Shown in pieces: positions 9,115 to 24,170 of a DNA stretch of 64,000 bases. The stretch comes from JAMIFV01 sp035906055 (GTDB lineage Bacteria > Pseudomonadota > Alphaproteobacteria > Rickettsiales > JABCZZ01): positions 1-64,000 of the forward strand of contig JAMIFV010000021.1 in the NCBI GenBank assembly GCA_035906055.1, written 5' to 3'. The stretch's first letter is position 1. Every line of letters starts with the position of its first letter. The notes below the pieces were generated by a model. The model worked only from the letters and a program-made list of their open reading frames with translations, searched no databases and was not told the DNA's origin. The translations under genes and the position numbers were made by a program.

Positions 9115-9492
9115 ATGGTTAAGCATTATAGAGAACTGAAGATTTGGCAAAGATCCATGGAATTGACGAAATCAATATATGAGGCTACCGCGCAATTTCC
9201 TAAAACGGAAATATATGGCCTTGCCGTTCAGATGCGTCGTTCATCTGTCTCGGTGCCGTCTAATATCGCCGAAGGGCATAATCGAGATTCTTCAAAAGAG
9301 TTTCTGCGTTTTCCTTCCATTGCCCAAGGCTCGCTTGCCGAGTTGGAAACACAGATCACTCTCTCGCAAGCGTTCGCCTACATTCCTGAAAAGCAGGCTT
9401 ATGATTTACTGCAATGTGCCGATGAAGTTGGAAAAATGATTCGCGGCCTGCAATCCAGAATTAACGAAAACCTACTAGCCCCTAGCAACTAG
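9115..9492 (+). CDS. Four-helix bundle protein (23S rRNA intervening-sequence protein family)
   Basis: The 125-residue protein matches the S23/IVP four-helix-bundle family (TIGR02436/PF05635) closely. It has YRELKIWQRSMEL at the N-terminus, then FPKTEIYGLAVQMRRSSVSV, PSNIAEGHNR, SSKEF and GSLAELETQI in the family order and spacing. These proteins were first found in intervening sequences of 23S rRNA genes and resemble Avd of diversity-generating retroelements; their function is not settled. Here the gene lies between atpA and atpG. It is visibly AT-richer than its neighbours and is bounded by inverted heptamer arrays, and its TAG stop lies inside the right array. I infer a mobile insertion into the atp operon. 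Confidence 0.93.
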   Translation: MVKHYRELKIWQRSMELTKSIYEATAQFPKTEIYGLAVQMRRSSVSVPSNIAEGHNRDSSKEFLRFPSIAQGSLAELETQITLSQAFAYIPEKQAYDLLQCADEVGKMIRGLQSRINENLLAPSN

Positions 9493-9504
9493 CTCCTAGC
9501 AACT
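9473..9504 (+). repeat. Right heptamer array (complementary units) ending at atpG start
   Basis: Units of form CTAGNNN (CTAGCCC, CTAGCAA, CTAGCTC, CTAGCAA) are complementary to the left array at 9079-9109. The array supplies the stop codon of the four-helix-bundle gene and runs to the base before the atpG ATG (9505). No Shine-Dalgarno sequence remains before atpG, so atpG translation may depend on coupling with the inserted gene, whose stop is 12 bp upstream. Confidence 0.85.
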
Positions 9505-10377
9505 ATGCCAAGTTTAAAAGATTTAAAGAACAGGATTAAGAGCGTCAAATCGACGCAGAAGATCACGAAGGCCATGAAGATGGTGGCCGCCGCGAAGCTG
9601 CGCCGCGCCAAGGACCGTGCAGAATCCGCACGCCCCTATGCGGAAAAGATGGCCGCTATCCTTTCCTCCCTCGCCGCAGGCCAGAGCCAGAACGCCATTC
9701 CGCTGCTAAACGGCACGGGTAAATCCGACACCGTGCTGCTGGTGGTGATGACCTCCGACCGTGGCCTGTGCGGCGCGTTCAACGGCTCCATCACGCGTGC
9801 CACCAAACGCAAGGTGGCCGAGCTGAGAGCCGCGGGCAAGACCGTGAAGCTCTTGTGCATAGGCAAAAAAGCCTATGACCTGCTCAAGAACGATTTCGGC
9901 AGCCTGATCATCGGCCGCATGAGCGAGATCGGCAAGAAGCAGGTGCAATACGCGGAAGCCGAACATATCGCACGCGCCGTGCTCAAGCATTTCAACGATG
10001 GCGGCATCGACATGGTGCATATCGTTTACAACCATTTCAAGTCGGCCATATCGCAGGTGGTTACGTTCCAGCAGGTGATTCCGTTGCTAGAACTAAACAA
10101 CGAACAACGAGCAACGAACAACGTTCCCTATGAATTCGAGCCGGATGAAGAATCCATCCTCGCCGACCTGCTGCCGCGTAACGTGGCCGTGCAGATCTAT
10201 GGCGGGCTTCTGGAAAATGCCGCATCCGAACAGGGCGCGCGCATGACCGCGATGGACAACGCCACCCGCAACGCAGGCGGCATGATCGGCAAGCTCACCC
10301 TCAAATACAACCGTACCCGTCAGGCGACGATTACGAAAGAACTCATTGAGATTATCTCGGGAGCGGAAGCATTATAA
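9505..10377 (+). CDS. atpG: F0F1 ATP synthase subunit gamma, with array-encoded loop
   Basis: The 290-residue central-stalk subunit has the usual N-terminus (MPSLKDLKNRIKSVKSTQKI), the conserved SDRGLCGAFN segment near residue 85 and the diagnostic C-terminal block ending IIEI-like IISGAEAL with ASEQGARMTAMDNATRNA before it. Residues about 198-207 (NNEQRATNN) are encoded by four AACAACG-type heptamers at 10096-10123, in a position where gamma subunits carry a variable loop. There is no recognisable RBS because a heptamer array abuts the ATG. A second, palindromic array follows the stop. Confidence 0.97.
   Translation: MPSLKDLKNRIKSVKSTQKITKAMKMVAAAKLRRAKDRAESARPYAEKMAAILSSLAAGQSQNAIPLLNGTGKSDTVLLVVMTSDRGLCGAFNGSITRATKRKVAELRAAGKTVKLLCIGKKAYDLLKNDFGSLIIGRMSEIGKKQVQYAEAEHIARAVLKHFNDGGIDMVHIVYNHFKSAISQVVTFQQVIPLLELNNEQRATNNVPYEFEPDEESILADLLPRNVAVQIYGGLLENAASEQGARMTAMDNATRNAGGMIGKLTLKYNRTRQATITKELIEIISGAEAL
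10096..10123 (+). repeat. Heptamer array (AACAACG units) inside atpG
   Basis: Four head-to-tail 7-bp units, three AACAACG and one AGCAACG, lie in the atpG reading frame. The array totals 28 bp and keeps the frame together with its flanks. The same unit occurs in the arrays at 10386-10443 and 25318-25435. No partner arm in the opposite direction is evident within atpG. Confidence 0.8.
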
Positions 10378-10385
10378 CCGTTTTT

Positions 10386-10443
10386 AGTTGTTGGTTGTTC
10401 GTTGTTCGAACCGCTGACAACCCACAACAAGCAACGAACAACG
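10386..10443. repeat. Palindromic heptamer array (GTTGTTC units) between atpG and atpD
   Basis: The left arm has GTTGTTG, GTTGTTC and GTTGTTC; after a spacer of about 15 bp the right arm has the complementary AACAACG-type units. The transcript would form a long hairpin in the atpG-atpD intergenic region. It lies between the atpG stop (10375-10377) and the atpD ribosome binding site. Confidence 0.8.
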
Positions 10444-10473
10444 ATTTTTGAATAAGGAATGACGAGGGTAATT

Positions 10474-11901
10474 ATGGCACAAAATAAAGGTATCATCACG
10501 CAGATCATCGCGGCAGTAGTGGACGTAAAGTTCCCCTCCGGCCACATGCCTGCGATCCTTAACGCACTGCACACCACGAACGACGGCAAGCTCCTCGTGC
10601 TCGAAGTGGCGCAGCATCTGGGTGAAGGCACCGTGCGCACCATCGCAATGGACTCCACCGACGGCCTCACCCGCGGTCATGAAGTCAGCGACACCGGCGC
10701 ACCGATCTCCGTGCCCGTAGGCCCCGAAACGCTTGGCCGCATCATCAACGTGATCGGCGAGCCGATCGACGAACGCGGCCCGGTAAAGTCCAAGAAGAAG
10801 GCTGCCATCCATGCGCAGGCGCCTGAATTCATCGACCAGTCCACCGATAACGAGATCCTCGTAACCGGCATCAAGGTAATCGACCTTCTCGCCCCTTACG
10901 CCAAGGGCGGTAAGATCGGCCTGTTCGGCGGTGCAGGCGTAGGCAAGACCGTACTCATCATGGAGCTCATCAACAACATCGCTAAGGCGCATGGCGGTTT
11001 CTCCGTGTTCGCCGGTGTGGGTGAGCGTACCCGCGAAGGTAACGACCTTTACCACGAAATGATCGAATCCAACGTTATCAACCTTGAAGACCCCAGCAAA
11101 TCCAAAGTGGCGCTGGTATACGGCCAGATGAACGAACCCCCGGGTGCACGCGCCCGCGTAGGTCTCACCGGCCTTACCCTCGCTGAATATTTCCGCGACG
11201 AAGAAGGCCAGGACGTACTGTTCTTCGTGGATAACGTATTCCGCTTCACCCAGGCCGGTTCGGAAGTGTCCGCGCTGCTGGGCCGCATCCCCTCGGCGGT
11301 CGGTTACCAGCCCACGCTGGCTACCGACATGGGTACAATGCAGGAACGCATTACCTCCACCAAGAAGGGGTCGATCACCTCGGTACAGGCTATCTACGTA
11401 CCTGCGGACGATCTTACCGACCCCGCTCCGGCAACCTCCTTCGCGCATCTGGACGCGACCACCGTACTTTCCCGCCAGATCGCGGAGCTGGGCATCTACC
11501 CCGCCGTAGACCCGCTCGACTCCACCTCGCGCATGCTTTCCGCCGAGATCATCGGCGCGGAGCATTACCAGTGCGCACGCGACGTGCAGAAGGTTCTGCA
11601 GACCTACAAGTCGCTGCAGGACATTATCGCGATCCTTGGTATGGACGAGCTTTCCGAAGAAGACAAACTGGTGGTGGCCCGCGCGCGCAAGATCCAGCGT
11701 TTCCTCTCCCAGCCTTTCCACGTAGCGGAAATCTTCACCGGTTCACCCGGCAAGCTCGTGAAGCTCGAAGACACCATCAAGGGCTTCCGTGGCATCGTTG
11801 ACGGCAAATATGACGACCTGCCCGAATCCGCCTTCTACATGGTGGGCAGCATCGACGAAGCTATGGAAAAAGCCCGCAAGATGGCACTTGAAGTAGCGTA
11901 A
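10474..11901 (+). CDS. atpD: F0F1 ATP synthase subunit beta
   Basis: The catalytic F1 subunit is 475 residues. Walker A is GGAGVGKT (152-159), the GERTREGNDLYHEM segment and the ATP synthase alpha/beta signature PAVDPLDSTSRML are present, and the DELSEEDKL-like C-terminus is intact. I place the start at 10474 because GAGGG lies 5 bp upstream; an earlier in-frame ATG at 10459 sits directly on an AAGGA and adds only MTRVI. atpC (epsilon), which normally follows, is absent: a hairpin and a gene on the other strand come next. Confidence 0.97.
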   Translation: MAQNKGIITQIIAAVVDVKFPSGHMPAILNALHTTNDGKLLVLEVAQHLGEGTVRTIAMDSTDGLTRGHEVSDTGAPISVPVGPETLGRIINVIGEPIDERGPVKSKKKAAIHAQAPEFIDQSTDNEILVTGIKVIDLLAPYAKGGKIGLFGGAGVGKTVLIMELINNIAKAHGGFSVFAGVGERTREGNDLYHEMIESNVINLEDPSKSKVALVYGQMNEPPGARARVGLTGLTLAEYFRDEEGQDVLFFVDNVFRFTQAGSEVSALLGRIPSAVGYQPTLATDMGTMQERITSTKKGSITSVQAIYVPADDLTDPAPATSFAHLDATTVLSRQIAELGIYPAVDPLDSTSRMLSAEIIGAEHYQCARDVQKVLQTYKSLQDIIAILGMDELSEEDKLVVARARKIQRFLSQPFHVAEIFTGSPGKLVKLEDTIKGFRGIVDGKYDDLPESAFYMVGSIDEAMEKARKMALEVA

Positions 11902-11908
11902 AATTACT

Positions 11909-11936
11909 GAGGGGGCCGCGCAACGCGCCCCCCTTA
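11909..11936 (+). terminator. GC-rich hairpin after atpD
   Basis: GGGGGC(C)GCG and CGCGCCCCC pair around a 3-base loop, followed by CCTTAGATT rather than a T-run. It resembles half of the GC-rich two-hairpin repeat and may end or stabilise the atp transcript. Confidence 0.45.
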
Positions 11937-12007
11937 GATTCCATACTCCCCTTTGAAATAAATAGGCCCGTACGGGGTCGCCCGGTTCTGTAGGGTGCCA
12001 GGGAATT

Positions 12008-12373
12008 TTAGCGTCGCAGTCCGTGCTGTGCCTGCCATAAAGCGCCGCCTACCCTTATACCAGTATTCTCAAGCTGCATTGCCTCCAGCACCGGCTGAAG
12101 TTTATCCTCACCTCCCACGGCAGCGGCTAAATTAGCGGGATCGATCTTATGCCGAATGCGGCCATCGCCAGCGGTAGAAACCGCAGAAGGTATCTCAAGG
12201 CGGTCCAGCGCTTCGCGCGCGTCTATTTTAACGAAATAATTATCCGGGCGTGTAACAGGCTCTTTGCCTTCTTCTACCACAGGCGGGTAGCTGATCTTGT
12301 AGACATGGCCGTCCCTTGCCATCTCCAGCAGCCTGCGCAACTTGTATGCTTCATCAGATTCCGGTTCTTTCAT
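12008..12373 (-). CDS. Hypothetical protein
   Basis: I do not recognise this 121-residue protein. The start ATG at 12371-12373 (MKEPESDEAYKLRR) has GAGGGG 3-4 bp upstream; a longer form from a GTG at 12424 is possible. It is hydrophilic, with no membrane segment and a probable N-terminal helix. It ends with GGALWQAQHGLRR. It is convergent with atpD and occupies the place where atpC would be expected, but it has no resemblance to the epsilon subunit. Confidence 0.65.
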   Translation of the reverse strand: MKEPESDEAYKLRRLLEMARDGHVYKISYPPVVEEGKEPVTRPDNYFVKIDAREALDRLEIPSAVSTAGDGRIRHKIDPANLAAAVGGEDKLQPVLEAMQLENTGIRVGGALWQAQHGLRR

Positions 12374-12463
12374 ACGCCCCTCATGTGAGCCGCCAGTATA
12401 ACAAGGGTAAAACACGATAGCCACCTGACAAACATGAAGTTTCCGTTACAACAGACCAGCAAC

Positions 12464-12495
12464 AAAAAAACCCCTGATTTATCAGGGGTTTTTTA
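12464..12495. terminator. Bidirectional intrinsic terminator downstream of rpoC
   Basis: CCCCTGA and TCAGGGG pair around a TTTA loop, with A-runs before and T-runs after, so either strand has a hairpin followed by U-rich RNA. On the minus strand it closes the rplL-rpoB-rpoC transcript. Confidence 0.9.
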
Positions 12496-12507
12496 TTATT
12501 CTTTACG

Positions 12508-12625
12508 AAAATCGCTAGGGCGAGCCGGATGCGAAGGTTTGCGAGAACCGTACTGGAGAGTACAACAAGGTACGTGAAGCACGGAAGCGCAGCAAACCAA
12601 GCAAGCTGGCCGCCCCTAGTAGATT

Positions 12626-12627
<2 letters not shown>
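12508..12627. repeat. Long imperfect palindrome with GTAC core (copy 2), abutting the rpoC stop
   Basis: Outer arms AAAATCGCTAGGGCG and CGCCCCTAGTAGATTTT, then GGTTTGC with GCAAACC, then CCGTAC with GTACG, fold onto a short centre. The outer edge overlaps the rpoC stop codon (12626-12628). The core resembles the palindrome at 3074-3201, suggesting a dispersed family. Confidence 0.7.
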
Positions 12628-16825
<4,198 letters not shown>

Positions 16826-16843
16826 TTTTTTCTCTCCTAATGG

Positions 16844-16909
16844 AGAGTTCGGAGTTCAGAGTTCAGAGTTCAGCATTATACCGAACTCCGAACTCCGGAC
16901 TCTGAACTC

Positions 16910-16910
<1 letters not shown>
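16844..16910. repeat. Palindromic heptamer array (GAGTTCG/A units) between rpoB and rpoC
   Basis: Four units AGAGTTC, GGAGTTC, AGAGTTC, AGAGTTC are followed by a spacer of about 10 bp and four complementary units GAACTCC, GAACTCC, GGACTCT, GAACTCT. The right edge reaches the rpoB stop codon (16910-16912). The transcript can form a near-perfect hairpin with about 28-bp arms between two essential genes of one operon. Confidence 0.9.
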
Positions 16911-21019
<4,109 letters not shown>

Positions 21020-21100
21020 GTTAAGCCCTTCTTAAATATACTGATAGTTGCGTCGCGTTGCGGCAAGCGTGAGTGTGGGTGTAAAGACAGATAGCCAATA

Positions 21101-21166
21101 TGCACCAAGGCCGGAGACCGCTACCCGCGATCCTGCAGGTATACGAACTCCGGCCAATAGGGTGCA
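21101..21166 (-). promoter_or_regulatory. Two-part hairpin in the rplL-rpoB leader
   Basis: TGCACC pairs with GGGTGCA and, inside it, GGCCGGAG pairs with CTCCGGCC around a loop of about 31 bases. Enterobacterial rplL-rpoB gaps hold an attenuator and an RNase III site; this structure is in the same place. Its role here is inference, as there is no T-run. Confidence 0.5.
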
Positions 21167-21172
21167 GTGAAG

Positions 21173-21553
21173 TTATTTTACTTCTACTTTGGCGCCGTTG
21201 TCTTCGAGCAGCTTCTTGATCTTAGCCGCTTCGTCTTTGGATACGCCGGCCTTCACTTCCTTCGGAGCGCCTTCTACGAGGTCCTTAGCTTCCTTCAGGC
21301 CGAGACCGGTCACTGCGCGAACCTCCTTGATGATATTGATCTTGTTCGCACCGGCGTCCTTGAGGATCACGGTGAATTCGGTCTGCTCTTCACCGGCGGC
21401 AGCGCCACCAGCGGCGGGAGCGGCGGCAGCAACAGCCACGGGAGCAGCGGCGGAAACGCCCCACTTCTCTTCGAGCATCTTGGAGAGTTCGGCAGCTTCG
21501 ATAACCGTCAGAGCAGACAGGCTATCAACGATTTGAGCGAGATTAGCAGACAT
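21173..21553 (-). CDS. rplL: 50S ribosomal protein L7/L12
   Basis: The 126-residue acidic stalk protein has the N-terminal dimer helix (VDSLSALTVIEAAELSKML), an alanine/glycine-rich hinge near 40-55, and the C-terminal domain with KINIIKEVRAVTGLGLKEAK and LVEGAPKEVKAGVSK. It recruits translation GTPases to the ribosome. Unusually, rplJ does not directly precede it: 806 bp and a terminator intervene, and a good promoter lies 83-110 bp upstream of its start, so it probably begins its own transcript with rpoB and rpoC. Confidence 0.98.
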   Translation of the reverse strand: MSANLAQIVDSLSALTVIEAAELSKMLEEKWGVSAAAPVAVAAAAPAAGGAAAGEEQTEFTVILKDAGANKINIIKEVRAVTGLGLKEAKDLVEGAPKEVKAGVSKDEAAKIKKLLEDNGAKVEVK

Positions 21554-21635
21554 GGATACACCCTCTATAAATTATTCTATAATTTTCAGTAACTTGTTTA
21601 TTCACAAGACGCATTGCCCTGAAATAAGAGCAGGG

Positions 21636-21663
21636 TTTATAGCGCATAGATCCTAAATTGCAA
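21636..21663 (-). promoter_or_regulatory. Candidate sigma-70 promoter for rplL
   Basis: On the minus strand TTGCAA (21658-21663) is followed after 16 bp by TATAAA (21636-21641), leaving a leader of about 75 bases before the rplL ATG. The -10 matches 5 of 6 and the -35 matches 4 of 6 consensus bases. The terminator after rplJ makes such a promoter necessary. Confidence 0.6.
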
Positions 21664-21755
21664 AGGAAAATATTGGCTTTTAATGGACTTTTTTCAGCCA
21701 ACTGAAACTCAAGGACAATTCAGGATTTCCAGCCCTTCTTTTCACCTTTTGTTGC

Positions 21756-21875
21756 ACTGCCAGTGAGCACCCTTCCTGCAATGAAGAGTTAGCAACGCTC
21801 CAGCCCCCTCGACTTACGGCGGGGACTGGCAGGGTTCCCATGGTGTGCTTTACGCCGATCGGGATGGTTTGGATT
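21756..21875 (+). mobile_element. Possible remnant of an IS200/IS605-type element end
   Basis: The plus strand reads a short C-terminal-like peptide (LPAMKS then TAG, ending at 21791) followed by CAACGCTCCAGCCCCCTCGA and a CCAGCCCC...GGGGACTGG hairpin. This layout recalls the 3' end of tnpB-bearing IS605 elements, where the gene end and guide-RNA scaffold lie at the right end. No upstream tnpB body remains. It could instead be a structured leader with no transposon origin. Confidence 0.25.
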
Positions 21876-21982
21876 ACCGTAGACTCATGGTTGATAGCTG
21901 GATTAATAGTCCGTTCCTTTGTTTTTACTGCTCTGGTAATGCGGTTTATTGAATCCCTCCGGGTACATTCCCCGCCGCTTGC

Positions 21983-22056
21983 GGCGTGGAGGAGCCGAAG
22001 GCGACGACCCCTTTAGAGGGGGTAAGCGTTAGCGAAGGGGGATGTCTTCATCCCCC
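21983..22056 (-). repeat. GC-rich two-hairpin repeat (copy 3, reverse)
   Basis: Read on the minus strand: GGGGGATGAAGACATCCCCC, then CCCCCTCTAAAGGGGTCGTC and a GGCTCCTCCACG tail, the same order as the other copies. It lies in the rplJ-rplL gap. Confidence 0.8.
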
Positions 22057-22067
22057 TTACACTTAAT

Positions 22068-22090
22068 ACCCCGCTGCTTGCGGCGGGGTT
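22068..22090 (+). terminator. CCCCGC hairpin with T-rich tail
   Basis: CCCCGCTGC and GCGGCGGGG pair around TT, followed by TTGTTTATTT on the plus strand. No plus-strand gene precedes it, so it may be part of the repeats rather than a working terminator. Confidence 0.4.
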
Positions 22091-22307
22091 GTTTATTTCC
22101 CAACGCCTTGCTTGTTGCGCCGCGGCTTCATAACGTACGCGCTCAATGGGAATTTTGTCGTATTGCAGGAACATAAAAAGCTCGTACCTTGTCTCTTTTA
22201 CCGATGCTGGATGCAAGCTGAGGCTTCGCGTCTGCGGAATGTTCCCAACATCAAATTGACTATAAATATATCGCCAAATGATGTTTCTGGGAAGAAAGAG
22301 AGGCAAC

Positions 22308-22341
22308 AAAAAAGGCGGAAACCCAAGTTTCCGCCTTTTTT
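22308..22341. terminator. Intrinsic terminator after rplJ
   Basis: GGCGGAAAC and GTTTCCGCC pair around CCAA with A6 before and T6 after, so it works on either strand. It lies 18 bp beyond the rplJ stop on the minus strand and should separate the rplK-rplA-rplJ transcript from rplL-rpoB-rpoC. Confidence 0.88.
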
Positions 22342-22359
22342 GATTGAGTCTGTGACTGC

Positions 22360-22875
22360 TTACGCAGCATCCTTGCGGGAGTGGGCGCCGATAACGCGGG
22401 CCACCTGACCGCCCGGAGCCTGCAGGATGCTGGCGATCTTCTGGGCGGGAGCCTGCAGCAGGCCGATGATCTTGCCGCGCAGTTCGTCGAGCGAGGGCAG
22501 CTTGGACAGCGCGGTAACCGCATTGGAGTCCAGCAGGGTTTCGCCGAACGCACCGCCGAGCAGTACGAGCTTTTCGTTCGCTTTGGCGAACTCGGCGAGG
22601 ATCTTGGCAACCGCCACGGGGTCGCTGGAATAAGCGATAGCGGTGGGGCCTACGAACATGCCCGAGATGTTGTTGAACAGGGTGTCTTTAAGCGCAAGCT
22701 GGGTCAGCTTGTTCTTCGTCACCTTGAAGCCAGCGCCGGCCTTGCGCACTTTCACGCGCAGATCGGTGATCTCGGCAACGGTGAGGCCTTTGTAATGAGC
22801 CACCAGAACGATGCTGGAAGCAGCGACGTTCCTGGAGAGGGTCTCAATGAATACTTTCTTCTCTTGGCGATCCAT
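22360..22875 (-). CDS. rplJ: 50S ribosomal protein L10
   Basis: This stalk-base protein holds L7/L12 dimers on the ribosome. The 171-residue sequence shows the N-terminal KKVFIETLSRNV region, the KVTKNKLTQLAL segment and the GGAFGE and PSLDELRGKIIGLLQAPAQK motifs. It is spaced normally from rplA (11 bp), and is followed by an intrinsic terminator instead of rplL. Confidence 0.97.
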   Translation of the reverse strand: MDRQEKKVFIETLSRNVAASSIVLVAHYKGLTVAEITDLRVKVRKAGAGFKVTKNKLTQLALKDTLFNNISGMFVGPTAIAYSSDPVAVAKILAEFAKANEKLVLLGGAFGETLLDSNAVTALSKLPSLDELRGKIIGLLQAPAQKIASILQAPGGQVARVIGAHSRKDAA

Positions 22876-22886
22876 AACTTCAATCC

Positions 22887-23627
22887 TTATGCGGCAGCGC
22901 TGAGGCTGGTGAGGTCAATCTTCACGCCGGCACCCATAGTGGTGGAGAGGCATACCTTCTTCAGGTATACGCCCTTGCTGCCGGAGGGCTTTGCTTTGTT
23001 CACGGCGTCGATGAACGCGCGGGCATTCTGCACGATAGCTTCTTCGCTGAAGCTTGCCTTGCCGATGCCGGCATGCACGATGCCTGCTTTTTCAATGCGG
23101 AATTCAACCTGGCCGCTCTTGGCTACCTTTACGGCTTCCGCTACGTTGGGGGTCACGGTGCCGAGCTTGGGGTTGGGCATGAGGCCGCGGGGGCCGAGAA
23201 TCTTACCGATCTTGCCTACCACGCCCATCATGTCGGGGGTGGCGATGCAGCGGTCGAAATTGATTTCACCCTTGAGCACTTTTTCTGCGAGGTCGTCACC
23301 GCCTACGAGGTCAGCGCCAGCCTTCTGCGCGTCAGCAGCCTTGTCGCCACGGGCGAACACGGCAACGCGGACGGTTTTACCGATGCCGTTGGGCATGGCC
23401 ACCATGCCGCGCACCTGCTGGTCGGACTGCTTGGAGTCCACACCGAGGTTGCACACGATATCCACGGTCTCGTCGAACTTCGCCTTGGGAGAGCTCTTGA
23501 GCACCTTCACCGCTTCCGCGAGCGTATAGGTGCGGGTGCGGTCAACCAGCTTGGCAGAGGCCGCATAACGCTTGCCGCCGATGGTCTTTTCTTTCTTTAC
23601 CGCAGGTGCTTTTTCTTTTTTGGCCAT
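22887..23627 (-). CDS. rplA: 50S ribosomal protein L1
   Basis: The 246-residue protein binds 23S rRNA at the L1 stalk. It has the L1 signature around KILGPRGLMPNPKLGTVTPN (about residues 137-156) and the basic RTRTYTLAEAV region. An N-terminal Lys-rich stretch of about 20 residues precedes the conserved domain. It follows rplK after 20 bp. Confidence 0.98.
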   Translation of the reverse strand: MAKKEKAPAVKKEKTIGGKRYAASAKLVDRTRTYTLAEAVKVLKSSPKAKFDETVDIVCNLGVDSKQSDQQVRGMVAMPNGIGKTVRVAVFARGDKAADAQKAGADLVGGDDLAEKVLKGEINFDRCIATPDMMGVVGKIGKILGPRGLMPNPKLGTVTPNVAEAVKVAKSGQVEFRIEKAGIVHAGIGKASFSEEAIVQNARAFIDAVNKAKPSGSKGVYLKKVCLSTTMGAGVKIDLTSLSAAA

Positions 23628-23647
23628 AACTCAGTTCCTTTTATACC

Positions 23648-24094
23648 TTATGCGGCTTTGGGTTCGCCGGTTACTTCCAGACCCATGGCCAGCGCCGAAC
23701 CGCGGAGCATGCGGCAGGCTGCTTCTACGTCATGGGCATTGAGATCCTGCATCTTCACCTTGGCGATCTCACGCAGCTGATCCCAGCTTACTTTGCCAAC
23801 AGTACCGCCCTTACCGGGGGTCTGCGAACCTTTTTCCAGCTTAGCGGCCTTCTTGAGGAAGTAGGACACGGGCGGGGTCTTGGTGATGAAGGAGAACGTA
23901 CGATCGGCATAAGCAGTGATCACCACGGGAATCGGCATGCCCGCTTCCATCTTCTGCGTGGCGGCATTGAACGCTTTGCAGAACTCCATGATGTTCAGGC
24001 CGCGCTGACCGAGCGCCGGGCCAACCGGGGGAGACGGATTCGCCTTACCGGCGGGAATCTGTAACTTAATGTATCCTACTACTTTTTTAGCCAT
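23648..24094 (-). CDS. rplK: 50S ribosomal protein L11
   Basis: The 148-residue protein of the GTPase-associated centre has the N-terminal IKLQIPAGKANPSPPVGPAL proline-rich motif, GQRGLNIMEFCKAFN and the C-terminal rRNA-binding domain with GSALAMGLEV. It is of normal length and follows nusG after 76 bp. Confidence 0.98.
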   Translation of the reverse strand: MAKKVVGYIKLQIPAGKANPSPPVGPALGQRGLNIMEFCKAFNAATQKMEAGMPIPVVITAYADRTFSFITKTPPVSYFLKKAAKLEKGSQTPGKGGTVGKVSWDQLREIAKVKMQDLNAHDVEAACRMLRGSALAMGLEVTGEPKAA

Positions 24095-24170
24095 AACCGT
24101 GTGCTTTCTTAATCAAAGGGTGCGCTTTATACCGCCAAAACCTGCCTTCGGCAAGCAGAATCTTGACCTT

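Larger units (their letters stand above)
21554..22359. other. 806-bp gene-poor gap between rplJ and rplL
   Basis: This gap holds, in order along the plus strand, a probable minus-strand rplL promoter, a structured segment at 21756-21875 with IS200/IS605-end character, a GC-rich two-hairpin repeat, a CCCCGCTGC hairpin followed by T-rich sequence (22068-22090), and the rplJ terminator (22308-22341). A 98-codon minus-strand reading frame (22013-22309) runs through the repeats and is not convincing as a gene. Confidence 0.7.

Noticed and set aside
9079..9504. Diversity-generating retroelement
   Set aside because: The four-helix-bundle protein is Avd-like in fold, but no reverse transcriptase, template repeat or variable repeat is seen in the window.
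12008..12373. atpC (epsilon subunit)
   Set aside because: Right place but wrong strand and no similarity to the epsilon beta-sandwich motifs.
22013..22309. 98-codon minus-strand frame in the rplJ-rplL gap
   Set aside because: It runs through a terminator arm and a GC-rich repeat; PAASSG-type peptide comes from the hairpin. No RBS or homology seen.
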